64,000 bases of DNA from Methylocystaceae bacterium (GTDB lineage Bacteria; Pseudomonadota; Alphaproteobacteria; Rhodospirillales; Terasakiellaceae). Below are positions 18,844-27,216 of the stretch, piece after piece. The stretch's first letter is position 1, and the number at the start of each line of letters is the position of its first letter. The stretch is taken from assembly GCA_013373205.1 (NCBI GenBank), contig JABXIG010000004.1:186001-250000 (forward strand). The letters are read 5' to 3'. The translations under genes were made by a program, and so were the position numbers. The notes beneath the pieces were generated by a model. It did not search any database. It had not been told where the DNA came from and saw nothing but the letters and a program-made list of their open reading frames with translations.

Positions 18844-19815
18844 TTATGTAAAATCAGCTCCGGCTTTGCCTGATTTGCCTGCGCCCGGTTTCCAATCTAT
18901 CGGGCGGTCCACAGTCCCATCGGGTGTAAAGGCAGCAAGGCAATCTTTAATCGCTTTGATCTTGTCTTTATGTTGCCAGATTTTGCTGCGGATATGAGAC
19001 ATCAAAAAGCGATTAAACAGGCCGCCATAGACTTTTCTGTGAAACCGTTCCGCGCGCGACAAGGCACGTTGATAGGCATAATCGATATGGGCCGCATCCA
19101 GATTTGGTCGTTCCAAAATCAGGAAATACATCGCCAAGATCGATTCATAACGTGAACGACCTTTTTGGGCGCTTAGACGATCTGGCGCTGCATGAGGGAG
19201 TAACCCTACATCCCCATGAACACGCGCGCCCGGCCCTTCAGCAAACAGACGCAAGAACAGCATTTGGTCGGGGGAAACAAGGCGCGGATCACAACCCCCT
19301 GCCCGCTTATAAAACTCTTTCTTAAACAGCATACAGGTGGAATTTGCCGGATTATTGCGGATGAAAAATTTTAAGCCATCTTCCATCACTTCCATCTCTG
19401 GATAAGGTGCTTCACGCGTTAAGGGATCTTCGACTCCTTGCCATTCAAAATAAGAGGAATGTCCCCAGGCATGATCCACATTCAACGTTTCACAAGCTTC
19501 AATCAGCCATTTTGACGATTGCGGTGTTAACAGATCATCGCCATCACAGAGCTTGATCCACTCATGACTGGCTGCATCTACCCCGGCATTTGTCCCCCAG
19601 GATGCCCCGAGATTTTCCTGCTGGATAATCACAGTTTTAGCATCCAGATCTTTTGTACAATCTTTGATCACTTGGACAGAATTATCGCTTGAGCCATCAT
19701 CCACGAAAATATATTCGCGGGTATCGATGCCGATTTGGGCTTCCAAGGAACGGATAACTTCGGGGAGATATTCTTCTTTATTGAAGACGGTGATGACGTA
19801 AGAAACGGCTGTCAT
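18844..19815 (-). CDS. Family 2 glycosyltransferase
   Basis: A 323-residue GT-A enzyme. The opening SYVITVFNKEEYLPEVIRSL, VDDGSSDNS near residue 39, and LCDGDDLL near residue 92 (metal-binding D-x-D type) define GT2. The C-terminal region lacks membrane segments, so it is probably cytosolic. The donor and acceptor sugars are unknown. A perfect parS site lies directly upstream, followed by the rho terminator. Confidence 0.9.
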   Translation of the reverse strand: MTAVSYVITVFNKEEYLPEVIRSLEAQIGIDTREYIFVDDGSSDNSVQVIKDCTKDLDAKTVIIQQENLGASWGTNAGVDAASHEWIKLCDGDDLLTPQSSKWLIEACETLNVDHAWGHSSYFEWQGVEDPLTREAPYPEMEVMEDGLKFFIRNNPANSTCMLFKKEFYKRAGGCDPRLVSPDQMLFLRLFAEGPGARVHGDVGLLPHAAPDRLSAQKGRSRYESILAMYFLILERPNLDAAHIDYAYQRALSRAERFHRKVYGGLFNRFLMSHIRSKIWQHKDKIKAIKDCLAAFTPDGTVDRPIDWKPGAGKSGKAGADFT

Positions 19816-19828
19816 ATCTTAACTTCTT

Positions 19829-19844
19829 TGTTTCACGTGAAACA
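19829..19844. promoter_or_regulatory. parS site 5 (GT2-rho gap)
   Basis: A perfect TGTTTCACGTGAAACA between the GT2 gene and the rho terminator. It is the parS copy nearest to the proposed origin, about 5.5 kb away. Confidence 0.93.
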
Positions 19845-19852
19845 CAAAAAGA

Positions 19853-19876
19853 CATCCCGGCGCGAAGGCCGGGATG
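19853..19876 (-). terminator. Rho gene terminator (repeat copy 4)
   Basis: The stem CATCCCGGC-gcgaag-GCCGGGATG lies 14 bases after the rho stop, and on the minus strand it runs into a T-rich stretch. Its GACATCCC/GGGATGAC ends match the dispersed repeat family of this window. Confidence 0.7.
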
Positions 19877-19890
19877 ACTATTTTTTGATC

Positions 19891-21150
19891 TTAACGAGAA
19901 TTCATCGCATCGAAGAAATCATCGTTATTTTTGCTGTATTTCAATTTATCCAGCAAGAATTCAATCCCGTCGGTGGTCCCCATCGGATCCAGAATACGAC
20001 GCAAGACCCACATTTTAGACAGAGTATCTTTCGGGACCAACAGGTCTTCCTTACGGGTACCAGACTTGGTGATATCAATCGCCGGGAAGGTCCGTTTATC
20101 GGCCAATTTGCGGTCCATAATTATTTCAGAGTTACCAGTACCTTTAAATTCTTCAAAGATCACTTCATCCATACGCGAGCCCGTATCGATCAAAGCTGTC
20201 GAAATAATGGTAAGTGAACCGCCTTCTTCGATATTACGCGCCGCACCGAAGAAACGTTTCGGGCGTTGCAAGGCGTTTGCATCCACACCACCGGTCAACA
20301 CTTTACCGGAGCTAGGCACACAGGTGTTATAAGCGCGTGCCAGACGGGTGATACTATCAAGCAAGATCACCACATCCTTTTTATGTTCCACAAGACGCTT
20401 GGCCTTGGAAATCACCATTTCAGCCACTTGGACGTGACGTGAGGCTGGTTCGTCAAAGGTCGAGGAAATCACCTCCCCTTTCACAGAACGGTCCATATCG
20501 GTCACTTCCTCGGGACGTTCATCGATCAAAAGAACGATGAGGTAACATTCAGGATGATTTTCCGCGATGGAATGCGCAATATTTTGCAGCATGACCGTTT
20601 TACCAGTACGCGGTGGCGCCACCAGCAAAGCACGTTGCCCTTTCCCTATGGGGGAAACAAGATCGATAACACGTGGGGTCATATCTTTGGCTTCCGGATT
20701 TTCAATCTCCATTTTGAGACGTTCATCCGGATAAAGCGGTGTCAGGTTATCAAAATGCACACGATGACGGGCTTTTGCAGCTTCTTCAAAGTTGATATTT
20801 TCAACTTTTAACAGAGCAAAATAGCGTTCGCCATCTTTCGGAGAGCGGATTTGACCTTCAACCGTATCACCGGTTCGCAGTGAAAACTTGCGCACCTGGT
20901 TTGGGCTGACATAAATATCATCGGGACCCGGCAAATAGTTTGCTTCCGGGGAACGCAGGAAACCGAAACCATCCTGCAATACTTCTAAAACGCCACCTGC
21001 ATAAATAGTGACGTCATTTTCTGCCAGACTTTTCAAAATCGCGAACATTAATTCCTGTTTGCGCATATTTCCGGCGTTTTCAATTTCCAGCTCTTCGGCA
21101 TAGGCCAGAAGATCAGCTGGGGATTTATCTTTAAGTTCTTGAAGATTCAT
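19891..21150 (-). CDS. rho: Transcription termination factor Rho
   Basis: A 419-residue RNA-dependent ATPase. The Rho N-terminal helical domain ([19 protein letters not shown]) is followed by the cold-shock-like RNA-binding domain ([22 protein letters not shown]). The RecA-like motor carries Walker A APPRTGKT near residue 183 and the conserved [13 protein letters not shown]. Length is standard. Its place near hemJ-hemH-hemE matches the alphaproteobacterial origin region. Confidence 0.98.
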   Translation of the reverse strand: MNLQELKDKSPADLLAYAEELEIENAGNMRKQELMFAILKSLAENDVTIYAGGVLEVLQDGFGFLRSPEANYLPGPDDIYVSPNQVRKFSLRTGDTVEGQIRSPKDGERYFALLKVENINFEEAAKARHRVHFDNLTPLYPDERLKMEIENPEAKDMTPRVIDLVSPIGKGQRALLVAPPRTGKTVMLQNIAHSIAENHPECYLIVLLIDERPEEVTDMDRSVKGEVISSTFDEPASRHVQVAEMVISKAKRLVEHKKDVVILLDSITRLARAYNTCVPSSGKVLTGGVDANALQRPKRFFGAARNIEEGGSLTIISTALIDTGSRMDEVIFEEFKGTGNSEIIMDRKLADKRTFPAIDITKSGTRKEDLLVPKDTLSKMWVLRRILDPMGTTDGIEFLLDKLKYSKNNDDFFDAMNSR

Positions 21151-21464
21151 ATGTAATCTGCAGTTTTTAAGGTGGGAGAAAGGATCAAATATTCAAAAGG
21201 GAGATCGACTTCAGATGCGTCTACTATATTGTTTTATTTGATAATTTTCTGAAAATAACGACGTTCTTAATAAACACGCGTCGTCTAATCCAGAAAAGGA
21301 AAGGAAGGAAATTTTAAAGGCCCTCATTAAGGAACCTATTAAGAGATATGTACCTTAAATACTCATATGAAGTCAAGATAGACAAAAATCTTTCATTTCA
21401 ACTGTTGCCATTAAGCCACGCATTCAGTTTACTAGAACAATATGCTCATGATCCGGAGAAGATA

Positions 21465-22052
21465 ATGTTTCGAATTTTATGTCTGTGCAGCTTGTTTATA
21501 TACAGTCTACTTTGGCTAGATCCAGCGAATGCTCAATCACGCTTTCAACAAATCCAACAAGGTGTAAATGAAAGTACAAGAGGCAGTTCCGGCAATGATG
21601 ATGAAGCAGGGAGTGTCACAGAAGGTGAAGGACCTATGGGCGCACCAAAGACCGGATTAAATGATACGATTTTCCTCGGTATGTTTGAAATTTACATTCC
21701 AACACGAAAATTCAACGCCCGTTTTAGCATTTATGGTGAACCCCGTAAATTCCTGTTAGGACATCGCGCCTGTACGAAAACACGACGCATCCGTGATCAG
21801 ATTAATGCTTATCTTTTTAGTAATCCGCCGAAAGTAGATCGCAAAGGTCAGGCTGATACCACGGGAATGGACGCTGGTGTGCGCGAAGCTATTAAAAAAG
21901 CGCTAAAAACCAAATTGGAATATTTTACCAGCATTTATGTGTTCAGCGGTCTTTATAACGTAAACAGCAAACCGAAAGATTTAGCTGAAATAAATGTCAC
22001 CGATTGTGCAGGTGTTATTGAAAAGCATGCAGAAATGAATAAAGAAAAATAA
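21465..22052 (+). CDS. Exported protein of unknown function
   Basis: A 195-residue protein with a signal peptide ending AxA (PANAQS near residue 22), so probably periplasmic. I chose ATG 21465, which has GGAGAA five bases upstream; the open frame extends back to 21348 but would bury the signal peptide. A low-complexity acidic linker (residues 36-58) precedes a compact region with two cysteines far apart. I recognise no domain. It is followed by an exported rhodanese with its own promoter. Confidence 0.7.
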   Translation: MFRILCLCSLFIYSLLWLDPANAQSRFQQIQQGVNESTRGSSGNDDEAGSVTEGEGPMGAPKTGLNDTIFLGMFEIYIPTRKFNARFSIYGEPRKFLLGHRACTKTRRIRDQINAYLFSNPPKVDRKGQADTTGMDAGVREAIKKALKTKLEYFTSIYVFSGLYNVNSKPKDLAEINVTDCAGVIEKHAEMNKEK

Positions 22053-22070
22053 CTTATAAGCAACTTTGTA

Positions 22071-22100
22071 TTGACAAAACTCAATGATAAATCCTATTTT
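22071..22100 (+). promoter_or_regulatory. Sigma-70-type promoter for the exported rhodanese
   Basis: TTGACA (22071-22076), an 18-base spacer and TATTTT (22095-22100) lie 46 bases upstream of the chosen rhodanese start. The -35 is a perfect consensus and the -10 matches moderately. Confidence 0.55.
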
Positions 22101-22146
22101 CTTTTTATATTAGAAATTAGTTATATATAGAATGGTAGGATTTTTC

Positions 22147-22734
22147 ATGCTCAATCGCCTTTTCGTTTTTACTCTGCTGATTTGCTTAAGCGTGGCTTCA
22201 AATGGCTATTCGGCAGATATCCCCACCAAGAAAACCGCACAGGTCCAGTCTGGTTTATATGTCACAGCAAAAGAAGCATATGACATTTTACAGAATGATT
22301 CTTCAGCTCTGCTCATTGATGTTCGTGATCCCATTGAAATTATGTTTACAGGTTACGCGACTGAAACAGACATTCATGTGCCTATTCTTTTAAGTGACCG
22401 TACCCAAAAACATCCGAAAAAACCTGTCTATGCGATGCAAAAGAACAAAAATTTTCTTGCGGAAGTCACGGCGAAGTTAGAGGCTTTAAAAGCAGACAAA
22501 AACACAAAACTTATTTTCATGTGTCGTTCTGGTAGCACCAGAAGTGCCCCGGCTGCCGATATGTTTTATCAAGCCGGCTGGAAAAATGCTTATACAGTTG
22601 TTGATGGTTTCGAAGGTTCAAAAAGTAAATCAGGCCCTTCAAAAGGTATCCGTAATGTAAATGGTTGGAAAAATTCAGGTTTGCCTTGGGGTTATAAACT
22701 TGATTTTGAAAAAATGTACATGGCCGATCGCTAA
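22147..22734 (+). CDS. Exported rhodanese-like protein
   Basis: A 195-residue protein with a signal peptide (hydrophobic residues 4-17, cleavage near GYSA). A single rhodanese domain follows: LLIDVRDPIEI, then the active-site loop MCRSGSTRS with Cys126. The C-terminal GWKNSGLPWGYKLD tail is typical of exported rhodaneses linked to sulfur or redox metabolism. The start at ATG 22147 is supported by TAGGA just upstream. The sulfur donor and acceptor are unknown. Confidence 0.88.
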   Translation: MLNRLFVFTLLICLSVASNGYSADIPTKKTAQVQSGLYVTAKEAYDILQNDSSALLIDVRDPIEIMFTGYATETDIHVPILLSDRTQKHPKKPVYAMQKNKNFLAEVTAKLEALKADKNTKLIFMCRSGSTRSAPAADMFYQAGWKNAYTVVDGFEGSKSKSGPSKGIRNVNGWKNSGLPWGYKLDFEKMYMADR

Positions 22735-22746
22735 GATCAAAAATAT

Positions 22747-22773
22747 AAAAGGGGGAGATTTTCCCCCTTTTTT
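22747..22773. terminator. Bidirectional intrinsic terminator
   Basis: AAAAGGGGGA-gattt-TCCCCCTTTT followed by T residues lies between the convergent rhodanese and hemJ genes. The 3' arm reaches the hemJ stop codon. Confidence 0.85.
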
Positions 22774-23209
22774 AAAAGGGTTTCACGATCACCATAATAA
22801 CAATCACGATCATCAAAAGTGTCGGAACTTCATTGATCATCCGATAAAATTTTTCTGATTTTTGATTATTATCAACTAGAAAATCTTTGCGATATTTACC
22901 AAGCATTATGTGAAACCCAATCATACCAACAATGCATAATAATTTTACATGCAGCCAGCCTTCTTTCCAGGCATCAATTTCCATCAGCAATAACCCGCCA
23001 AAAATCACCGATGAAATCATCGCCGGGTTCATAATCGCGCGCAGCAATCGACGTTCCATGACTTTAAATGTCTCTGATAATTCAGAACCAACTTCTGCTT
23101 GGGTATGATAAACATACAGACGCGGTAGATAAAATAGTCCGGCCATCCAGGCTAAAACAGAAATCACATGTAAAGCCTTGAACCATAGGTAGCTATCTTC
23201 AAAAAACAT
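22772..23209 (-). CDS. hemJ: Protoporphyrinogen IX oxidase HemJ
   Basis: A 145-residue integral membrane protein with about four hydrophobic segments. FKALHVISVLAWMAGLFYLPRLYVYH near the N-terminus and the conserved His and Arg residues fit HemJ. The enzyme oxidises protoporphyrinogen to protoporphyrin, the step just before ferrochelatase. It lies three bases after hemH in a hemE-hemH-hemJ run, which supports the assignment. Confidence 0.94.
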   Translation of the reverse strand: MFFEDSYLWFKALHVISVLAWMAGLFYLPRLYVYHTQAEVGSELSETFKVMERRLLRAIMNPAMISSVIFGGLLLMEIDAWKEGWLHVKLLCIVGMIGFHIMLGKYRKDFLVDNNQKSEKFYRMINEVPTLLMIVIVIMVIVKPF

Positions 23210-23212
23210 GGA

Positions 23213-24253
23213 TTATCCTTTACAAATACAACGGCTGTGGTTTTGCGGACAGATCCGCAATTTTCCTTCGGGTTTTACAGCGCCATCTTCCATAATATGA
23301 TCAAAGACAAGATCGCTTAAGCCTTTAATAAAAAGAGGATGTGTCTGAACGGTTGGTGTGCGCATATAAGATGTTACCCCATGTTTATCAGCCAGTTCCT
23401 TATATTCAATATCCAGTTCGACCAACGTTTCGCTATGTTCAGATACAAAAGCGATCGGCACGATAATCAACGGCACTTTTTCCTGACCCGCACGGATAAT
23501 TTCATCTTCCGTATTTGGTCCAATCCATTCCAGTGGACCAACGCGACTTTGATAACTCACCCACCAATCAAGGGCAGGTAAATTTAATTTTTTAACAACA
23601 GCCAAGGCCGTTTGTTCCACCTGCCATTGATAGGGATCACCGCCATCTACAATTTTTTTCGGTAACCCATGAGCTGAAAACAAGACACGCGGCTTACCTA
23701 TAAAACAAGTTTGTTCAATCTGCGGCCAGAGTTTTTCGACAATTGCATCGATAAATCCTTCATTGACCGGATAACAACAAACAGTGGATGTTTTAGCCTT
23801 TATTTGTGCCTTTTTGGCGGCACGGTGCCAGTCATTAATGGAAGATTCACTGGTTGTTGTTGAAAATTGCGGATAAAGCGGTAATAAAACAACATGATCC
23901 GGATTGAATTTCTTTACTTCCTGTGCACAATCATCACTCATGGGATACCAATAGCGCATGGAAATAAAGGTTTCGACCTCAACAGAACCATCAAATTTAT
24001 CTTTTACCGCTTCTTTTAACGCATTCGCCTGGTCTTGTGTCATTTCCAATAAAGGCGACTTACCCCCAAGATTGGCATAGATTTCTTGTGCAACAGGCGC
24101 ACGTTTCATGGAAATATAACGTGCCAGCATCCATCGAATGGGCTGCGGGGCAGAAATAATTGCCTTATCATTGAACAGATTAAACAGAAAAGGTTCGATA
24201 GCTTCCACACTATCGGGTCCCCCTAGATTGAATAAAACAACCGCGAGCTTCAT
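23213..24253 (-). CDS. hemH: Ferrochelatase with C-terminal cysteine cluster
   Basis: A 346-residue enzyme that inserts Fe(II) into protoporphyrin IX. FNLGGPDS opens the protein, and the active-site histidine segment LFSAHGLPKK is near residue 190. The C-terminus carries Cys335, Cys342 and Cys344 (C-x6-C-x-C), and Cys159/Cys160 occur internally. This spacing matches the [2Fe-2S] ligands described for Caulobacter ferrochelatase (332, 339, 341 and 158). It sits between hemE and hemJ. Confidence 0.97.
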   Translation of the reverse strand: MKLAVVLFNLGGPDSVEAIEPFLFNLFNDKAIISAPQPIRWMLARYISMKRAPVAQEIYANLGGKSPLLEMTQDQANALKEAVKDKFDGSVEVETFISMRYWYPMSDDCAQEVKKFNPDHVVLLPLYPQFSTTTSESSINDWHRAAKKAQIKAKTSTVCCYPVNEGFIDAIVEKLWPQIEQTCFIGKPRVLFSAHGLPKKIVDGGDPYQWQVEQTALAVVKKLNLPALDWWVSYQSRVGPLEWIGPNTEDEIIRAGQEKVPLIIVPIAFVSEHSETLVELDIEYKELADKHGVTSYMRTPTVQTHPLFIKGLSDLVFDHIMEDGAVKPEGKLRICPQNHSRCICKG

Positions 24254-24290
24254 ATGATCCCTTCTCTCAATTAATATCTGCTTGATAGAT

Positions 24291-25331
24291 TTATTTTTTA
24301 AAATTCTGCACCATTTCGACCACGCGGGCTACATTTTCCGGTGGTGTTTGGGGTACGATGCCATGACCAAGGTTGAAAATAAAGGGACCATTCGTCATGG
24401 TTTTTAAAATCTTTTCGACCTGTTCTTCCATTTGTTGACCACCTGCGACCACGCATAGATTATCCAAATTACCCTGAACGGTACAAAGCGGTTGAAGTTC
24501 TTTTGCCGCCCAATCAAGCGGCACGGTTTGGTCGATGCTGACCCCATCAACACCTGTTTCACGTACAAACTTTTTATAAAGTTCCCCTGCCCCACGTGGG
24601 AAACCAATGACAGGAATATCTGGATGAGCATCTTTTAGGCGCGATGTAATTTCCCGGTTTGGTTCAATCACCCAGCGATCAAATTGATCTTCTGGTAAAA
24701 CCCCTGCCCAGCTGTCAAAGAGTTGTACAGCTTCAGCACCAGCTTCGATTTGTTTTAAAAGATATTCGCTTGTGGCTTCAACCAGTAGATTGATTAATTC
24801 CTGAAAGAAATCGGGATCCTGATAAGCAATCAAACGAATAATTTCGTAATTTTTGGATCCTTGGCCTTCAACCATATAAGTCGCATTGGTCCAGGGTGCC
24901 CCTGCAAAACCAATAAGTGCTGTACTTGATGGAATACCCGTACTTAATCTGCTGACAGTTTCATAGACGGGGGCAAGATGGTCATGAATCCCATTTAGGC
25001 TCAATTTTGAAAGCTCATCTTTGTTACGGATAGCTTCCAGTTTTGGACCTTCGCCTTTAATAAATTCAACTTTTTGACCCAACGCATCAGGGATTGTCAG
25101 GATATCGGCAAAAAGAATAGCGGCATCAAATCCATAACGACGAAGGGGTTGTAATGTGACTTCAGTTGCCAGATCAGGTGAATAACAGAAGTTCAGGAAA
25201 TTTTTCGATTTGGCACGTGTTTCCATATATTCCGGTAGATAACGTCCGGCTTGGCGCATAAGCCAAATTGGTGGACGTTCTGTAGTTTCACCTTTGAGGG
25301 CACGAAGGAATAATTTGTCGTTAGAAGCCAT
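24291..25331 (-). CDS. hemE: Uroporphyrinogen decarboxylase
   Basis: A 346-residue cytosolic enzyme that converts uroporphyrinogen III to coproporphyrinogen III. The signature [15 protein letters not shown] is near residue 21, and [16 protein letters not shown] and [10 protein letters not shown] complete the family pattern. It is the first gene of hemE-hemH-hemJ and borders the proposed origin, as in Caulobacter. Confidence 0.98.
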   Translation of the reverse strand: MASNDKLFLRALKGETTERPPIWLMRQAGRYLPEYMETRAKSKNFLNFCYSPDLATEVTLQPLRRYGFDAAILFADILTIPDALGQKVEFIKGEGPKLEAIRNKDELSKLSLNGIHDHLAPVYETVSRLSTGIPSSTALIGFAGAPWTNATYMVEGQGSKNYEIIRLIAYQDPDFFQELINLLVEATSEYLLKQIEAGAEAVQLFDSWAGVLPEDQFDRWVIEPNREITSRLKDAHPDIPVIGFPRGAGELYKKFVRETGVDGVSIDQTVPLDWAAKELQPLCTVQGNLDNLCVVAGGQQMEEQVEKILKTMTNGPFIFNLGHGIVPQTPPENVARVVEMVQNFKK

Positions 25332-25768
25332 ATTATCGAATTTCCCTTGATCACCGATTTATAATTCTGAAGGAGTTATTCACAGTTCAATAACAATAGT
25401 AAAGGTTATTTTCTTTAGGATGTTGTTGATGTTGGGCCTGTGGATAACGGGGATCAAATTTCATCCACAAGCTGTCCCCATCATGCACCTGTTTTTGTTC
25501 TAAATATGGCTGAAATGGAGTCGCTCCTGTGGATTTAGGATTTTATATGCTGGAGTCGCTTTAAAATTTCTCGCGAGTCGCGCTCAAGCTTGTTAATAAT
25601 GGGGATAGTGGGGATAAGTTTTGATAAAATCAGTTTTGTCCCCAGCTCAAGTTTTTTATGAAAAAATTATCCCATGGGTCAAAAGCCATCGGATAAAAAG
25701 CGAGAATAAAGGGGTATAATTTTCGCTTGTGATTAAAATGATGACTTATCCCCATGTTTGGCAGAGTT
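25332..25768. other. Probable chromosomal replication origin (oriC)
   Basis: A 437-base gap between hemE and the PPSR (RP001) gene, the conserved origin location in Caulobacter and related bacteria. DnaA-box-like sequences (TTATCCACA) occur at 25377-25385 (TTATTCACA), 25439-25447 (perfect, reverse), 25461-25469 (TCATCCACA), 25529-25537 (reverse, one mismatch), 25609-25617 (reverse, TTATCCCCA) and 25746-25754 (TTATCCCCA). There are AT-rich stretches near 25655-25670, three GAGTC sites and a TGGAGTCGCT direct repeat. Genes on either side diverge. Function is inferred, not shown. Confidence 0.82.
25516..25560. repeat. Direct repeat TGGAGTCGCT in the origin
   Basis: The 10-mer TGGAGTCGCT occurs at 25516-25525 and 25551-25560, 35 bases apart start to start. 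Each copy holds a GANTC site, and a third GAGTC follows at 25575-25579. A DnaA-box-like sequence lies between the two copies. Confidence 0.8.
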
Positions 25769-26617
25769 ATGAACAGCTATCATATCCATCTTGTGTCCGA
25801 TTCTACCGGTGAAACCATTGAAATATTGGCGCGTGCCTGTGTTGCCCAATTTAATAACATTACGGTGACAGAACATGTCTGGACCTTGGTCCGCACACCC
25901 GGTCAGGTGTCAAAAATCCTCAATGCGGTAAAAAGTCGCCCGGGTGTGGTGATTTTTACAATGGTGGATAAAGGCTTGCGCACACAGTTGGAAAAGGGCT
26001 GTGAATCTTTAAATGTGCCGTGTATCGCGGTTTTGGATCCGATTATGGCGTCTTTAAAAGATCATTTTCATGCTGAAGCCGCTTTTAAACCGGGGTTGCA
26101 GCATGAAATGGATGAACAATATTTTGATCGTATCGAAGCCATGCATTTTGCATTGGCCCATGATGATGGTCAATCTAGTCATGAAATCCATAAAGCCGAT
26201 GTTATTTTATTAGGGGTGTCGCGCACCTCAAAAACACCGACTTGTGTTTATTTGGCCAATAAAGGTATTCGGGCAGCAAATGTTCCTTTGGTGCCGCAAT
26301 GTCCTCTGCCCTTTGATCTGCAGGATCCAAAATTTTCCCGTTGTTTAATCGTTGGGTTGACCAAAGATCCGCGTCGCCTGGTTCAGGTTCGTAAAAATCG
26401 TCTGAGTTTGTTAAATGAAACAGCTAAAACCAGTTATGTAGATCTGGAACATGTGGTTGACGAAGTTAAATTTGCCCGAAAACTATGTAATAAAAACAGT
26501 TGGCCCATGCTTGATGTGACGCGCAAATCCATTGAAGAAACCGCCACCGCTATTTTAAATTTAAAAATGAAACGGGATCAGGCTTATGAAGATGATAACT
26601 GGGATGAAAATAAATGA
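25769..26617 (+). CDS. Pyruvate, water dikinase regulatory protein (PPSR, DUF299; RP001 homologue)
   Basis: A 282-residue bifunctional kinase/pyrophosphorylase that inactivates and reactivates PEP synthase or pyruvate phosphate dikinase. HLVSDSTGETIE opens the protein, and the P-loop-like GVSRTSKTPT is near residue 147. I prefer ATG 25769 because homologues begin close to that histidine-rich start; an in-frame ATG at 25754 overlaps a DnaA-like box. The maf gene overlaps its end by four bases. Its place beside oriC is diagnostic for the region. Confidence 0.93.
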   Translation: MNSYHIHLVSDSTGETIEILARACVAQFNNITVTEHVWTLVRTPGQVSKILNAVKSRPGVVIFTMVDKGLRTQLEKGCESLNVPCIAVLDPIMASLKDHFHAEAAFKPGLQHEMDEQYFDRIEAMHFALAHDDGQSSHEIHKADVILLGVSRTSKTPTCVYLANKGIRAANVPLVPQCPLPFDLQDPKFSRCLIVGLTKDPRRLVQVRKNRLSLLNETAKTSYVDLEHVVDEVKFARKLCNKNSWPMLDVTRKSIEETATAILNLKMKRDQAYEDDNWDENK

Positions 26618-27192
26618 TTATTCTGGCTTCTGCTTCTAAATCACGCGGGGATTTATTGCGCGGATGTGGTCTGGATATAAAAACCATCCCGGCGGATTTG
26701 GATGAAGACATCATCAAAGAAAAAGGGTTGGATGTGACCACAACAGCTGTAGAACTATCCAAAGCCAAAGCTCATTTTATTTCACAAAAATACCCTCAAA
26801 GTCTCGTTATTGGCGCGGATCAAATGATGAAATGTGAAGGACAGCGATTTGATAAGCCGCATTCTGTAGATCAAGCGCGCGAACAATTAAAATTTTTGCG
26901 TGGTAAAATCCATCATCTTATTTCGGCTGTTTCTATTTATAAGAATGAAACCTGTCTTTGGTCCCATCATCAACGTGCAGAACTTGAAATGCGTCCCTTT
27001 AGTGATAAATTTTTGGAAAGCTATCTCGATCAGGTTGGTTCTGACGTTTGTACTACAGTGGGTGGGTATCGTCTGGAATCTATAGGGGTGCAGCTGTTTA
27101 ATCGCATTGAAGGGGATTATTTTACAATTCTGGGGCTTCCGTTATTGGCGGTTCTGGACTTTTTGCGATCACAGGATATTATTGAAACATAA
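26614..27192 (+). CDS. maf: Maf family nucleoside triphosphate pyrophosphatase
   Basis: A 192-residue enzyme that hydrolyses non-canonical or surplus nucleoside triphosphates to monophosphates. LASASKSRGDLL at the N-terminus (the Maf S-x-S-x-R-x-x-L signature) and VIGADQMM near residue 67 identify it. It overlaps the PPSR gene by four bases and precedes aroE in the conserved origin cluster. Confidence 0.94.
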   Translation: MIILASASKSRGDLLRGCGLDIKTIPADLDEDIIKEKGLDVTTTAVELSKAKAHFISQKYPQSLVIGADQMMKCEGQRFDKPHSVDQAREQLKFLRGKIHHLISAVSIYKNETCLWSHHQRAELEMRPFSDKFLESYLDQVGSDVCTTVGGYRLESIGVQLFNRIEGDYFTILGLPLLAVLDFLRSQDIIET

Positions 27193-27216
27193 GGCAAATT
27201 TAGAAGGCGAAAGATC

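Noticed and set aside
24555-24570. TGTTTCACGTACAAAC in hemE, parS-like
   Set aside because: Only the first ten bases match; the right half-site is wrong, so ParB binding is unlikely.
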